This document shows, in pieces, positions 62,498 to 64,000 of a stretch of DNA of 64,000 bases. This DNA is from Arthrobacter sp. MAHUQ-56. GTDB taxonomy: Bacteria > Actinomycetota > Actinomycetes > Actinomycetales > Micrococcaceae. The notes under the pieces are model-generated. The model made no database searches, was not told where the DNA came from, and saw nothing but the letters and a program-made list of their open reading frames with translations. Numbering within the stretch: position 1 is the first letter of the stretch; the number at the start of each line of letters is the position of its first letter. The translations under genes were made by a program, and so were the position numbers. The stretch covers positions 121,932 through 185,931 of the forward strand of contig NZ_JAIFZQ010000026.1 of the NCBI RefSeq assembly GCF_019710585.1. The letters are read 5' to 3'.

Positions 62498-62947
62498 TCA
62501 GCCCTGGACGCGGGAGGCCGCGGCCACCTTGCGCTTGATCCTTCCGAGCATCGCGGTCATGCCCCGCATTCGCAAGGGCGTGATGGCCCGTGTGAGGCCC
62601 AGCAGCTCCGGCATGTCGTCCGGCACGGAAAGGATTTCATCGGCGGACAGGCCGTCCAGGCCTTCGTGCAGCACGCCGGCGAAACCGCGGGTGGTGGGGG
62701 CTTCGGCCGGGGCCTTGAAGAACAGGCGCACCGGTCCGCCGCCGTTCTCCGTCTCAATGGTGAGGAACAGCGGGGACTGGCACTCCACCACCTGCTCCAG
62801 GAGCTCGGGGTGGTCCTTGAGCCGGTCGGGAAGCTCGGGCAGTCCCTCCGAGAATTCCAGCAGCAGCTGAAGCCTCTCGGGTTCGGACAGGGCCTGGAAA
62901 TCATCCACGATCGCCGCCAGGGCGGAAGGCAAAGCTTGAGTAGTCAT
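62498..62947 (-). CDS. sufE: SufE family sulfur-transfer protein
   Basis: A 149-residue acceptor that takes persulfide sulfur from a cysteine desulfurase in Fe-S cluster assembly. The active-site Cys is in EQVVECQSPLFL (near 55) and GFAGVLHEGLDGLSADEILSVPDDMPELLGL is the family's C-terminal helix region. ATG 62947 is preceded at 7 bases by TAGACT, a leaderless promoter, so it may be expressed apart from the upstream sulfurtransferase. The sulfurtransferase neighbour suggests shared sulfur-handling. Confidence 0.88.
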   Translation of the reverse strand: MTTQALPSALAAIVDDFQALSEPERLQLLLEFSEGLPELPDRLKDHPELLEQVVECQSPLFLTIETENGGGPVRLFFKAPAEAPTTRGFAGVLHEGLDGLSADEILSVPDDMPELLGLTRAITPLRMRGMTAMLGRIKRKVAAASRVQG

Positions 62948-62954
62948 CAGTTCC

Positions 62955-62960
62955 AGTCTA
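62955..62960 (-). promoter_or_regulatory. -10 hexamer TAGACT for sufE
   Basis: TAGACT on the minus strand ends 7 bases before ATG 62947, in the 27-base spacer after the sulfurtransferase gene. Confidence 0.5.
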
Positions 62961-62974
62961 CCGGGGGAGCTTGG

Positions 62975-63898
62975 TCAGGCGCCGACGGTGACGGGAACGG
63001 AACCGCGCTCGGCGCCCTTGACGATCGGCACGCGCACGGCGTTGCCCCACTCGGTCCAGGATCCGTCGTAGTTGCGGACGGAATCGAAGCCCAGAAGGTA
63101 CTTGAGCGCGAACCAGGTGTGGCTGGAACGTTCGCCGATGCGGCAGTACGCCACCACGTCATCGCCTTCGGACAGGCCGGCCTCGCCCAGGTAGATACCT
63201 TCGAGTTCTTCACGGCTGCGGAACGTGCCGTCCTCGGCGGCGGCACGGGCCCACGGAATCGATGCGGCGGTGGGGATGTGGCCGCCGCGCAGGGCGCCCT
63301 CTTCCGGATAGGCCGGCATGTGGGTGCGCTGGCCGGTGTATTCCTCCGGGGAACGGACATCGATGAGGGGCTTGCCGAGGTGTGCCAGGACGTCGTCCTT
63401 GAAGGCGCGGATGGGCGCGTCGTCGCGCTCAACCACGGGGTAGTTTCCGGGGGCCGGGGTGGGGCGGTCCTTAGTCAGTTCCCGGCCTTCGGCAATCCAC
63501 TTGTCGCGGCCGCCGTCGAGCAGCCGGACGTCCTGGTGGCCGAAGAGCGTGAAGACCCAGAGGGCGTAGGCGGCCCACCAGTTGGACTTGTCGCCGTAGA
63601 TGACCACGGTGCTGTCGCGGGAAATGCCCCTCGACGCCGCAAGCGCGGCGAACGCGGCACCGTCGACGTAGTCGCGGGTGACTTCGTCGTTCAGGTCCGT
63701 GTGCCAGTCGATCTTGACGGCGCCCGGGATGTGGCCGGTTTCGTACAGGAGCACGTCCTCGTCGGATTCCACCACGATCAGCTCACCGTTCGCCACGGCG
63801 CCGCTTTCAAGCGCAGCCGCGAGCCACTCCGTGGAGACGAGCCGCTCCGGGTGGGCATACGCTGCGAACTTGTCATTCTGTTCAACCGGGTAGGGCAT
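62975..63898 (-). CDS. sseA: Rhodanese-type thiosulfate/3-mercaptopyruvate sulfurtransferase
   Basis: A 307-residue two-domain rhodanese. The N-terminal non-catalytic domain has GHIPGAVKIDWHTDLND (near 47-63) and SRDSTVVIYGDKSNWWA; the C-terminal catalytic domain carries the persulfide Cys in DVVAYCRIGERSSHTW (near 247) with DVRSPEEYTG and GHIPTAASIPW. It moves sulfur from thiosulfate or 3-mercaptopyruvate to a thiol acceptor; the actinobacterial homologue CysA2/CysA3 is similar. ATG 63898 has GAAAGG upstream; a start at 63922 has no ribosome binding site. Confidence 0.88.
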   Translation of the reverse strand: MPYPVEQNDKFAAYAHPERLVSTEWLAAALESGAVANGELIVVESDEDVLLYETGHIPGAVKIDWHTDLNDEVTRDYVDGAAFAALAASRGISRDSTVVIYGDKSNWWAAYALWVFTLFGHQDVRLLDGGRDKWIAEGRELTKDRPTPAPGNYPVVERDDAPIRAFKDDVLAHLGKPLIDVRSPEEYTGQRTHMPAYPEEGALRGGHIPTAASIPWARAAAEDGTFRSREELEGIYLGEAGLSEGDDVVAYCRIGERSSHTWFALKYLLGFDSVRNYDGSWTEWGNAVRVPIVKGAERGSVPVTVGA

Positions 63899-64000
63899 GA
63901 CTTGGCCTTTCAGTAAGAGCACGGGAAACCGCGGAACATGCAGATGGAACCTGTTCCCACACTAGCCAGCGCCCGGAAGGTTGTCCCTATTCCGTTAATA

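Noticed and set aside
63946..63957. Palindrome GGAACCTGTTCC upstream of the sulfurtransferase
   Set aside because: Only five-base arms and common composition; too weak to call an operator.

Overview
The window is high-GC chromosomal DNA of an actinobacterium, most likely a member of the Micrococcaceae (Arthrobacter or Pseudarthrobacter type). This is inferred from the GC-rich codon choice, the frequent GTG/TTG starts, the family content (SepH, DUF3000, DUF3093, DUF3159, DUF3710, DUF402, DUF6421, a DUF222-HNH protein, fused CydDC) and a gene order that resembles, from memory, the hrdB-parE-parC to dut stretch of Streptomyces and the dxs to dut stretch of Mycobacterium tuberculosis. About 51 protein genes fill almost the whole window. 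I saw no tRNA, rRNA, CRISPR array, insertion sequence or prophage, and no gap between genes exceeds 300 bases. Layout: 1-3 kb holds a small zinc-ribbon protein and topoisomerase IV subunit B (parE). 2.8-10.6 kb holds a BlaI-type repressor with an M56 membrane peptidase, divergent from a cytochrome bd operon (cydA, cydB and a fused cydDC); three copies of one 17-bp inverted repeat lie between them. 10.7-13.1 kb holds a DinB-like protein and a two-gene ABC exporter. 13.1-21.1 kb holds parC, a GNAT/acyl-CoA-synthetase fusion, DUF5998, a phosphodiesterase and thymidine kinase. 21.3-24.7 kb is a small accessory pocket (membrane protein, lipoprotein, DUF222-HNH nuclease, DHFR-like reductase). 24.8-34.3 kb is a conserved block: sepH, DUF3093, dut, DUF3710, an OB-fold protein, DUF3159, two RCK/TrkA proteins, a KimA-like potassium transporter and a TrmA-family RNA methyltransferase. 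34.4-41.6 kb has aconitase, dxs, DUF402, an unknown protein and an aldo/keto reductase. 41.6-46.1 kb is a nucleoside hydrolase with a complete ECF transporter (S, T and fused ATPases). 46.1-55.0 kb, on the minus strand, has fadB-fadA, RNase D, DUF3000, threonine aldolase, an SDR and DUF6421. 55.1-64 kb has msrB, an unknown protein, a hydrolase, an aldehyde dehydrogenase with an SDR, a Tat multicopper oxidase, YbaK, SufE and a sulfurtransferase. How the genes work together: the cyd genes build and assemble a high-affinity quinol oxidase, apparently under BlaI/M56 control. CeoB/CeoC-like proteins and the KimA-like carrier form a potassium-homeostasis unit. The ECF transporter and nucleoside hydrolase look like a nucleoside salvage unit. 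FadA/FadB run the late steps of beta-oxidation. Many genes carry an actinobacterial -10 hexamer (TANNNT) 6-9 bases before the start codon, the signature of leaderless mRNA. The strongest candidate for undescribed biology is the BlaI/M56-cyd regulatory unit with its three matched operators.
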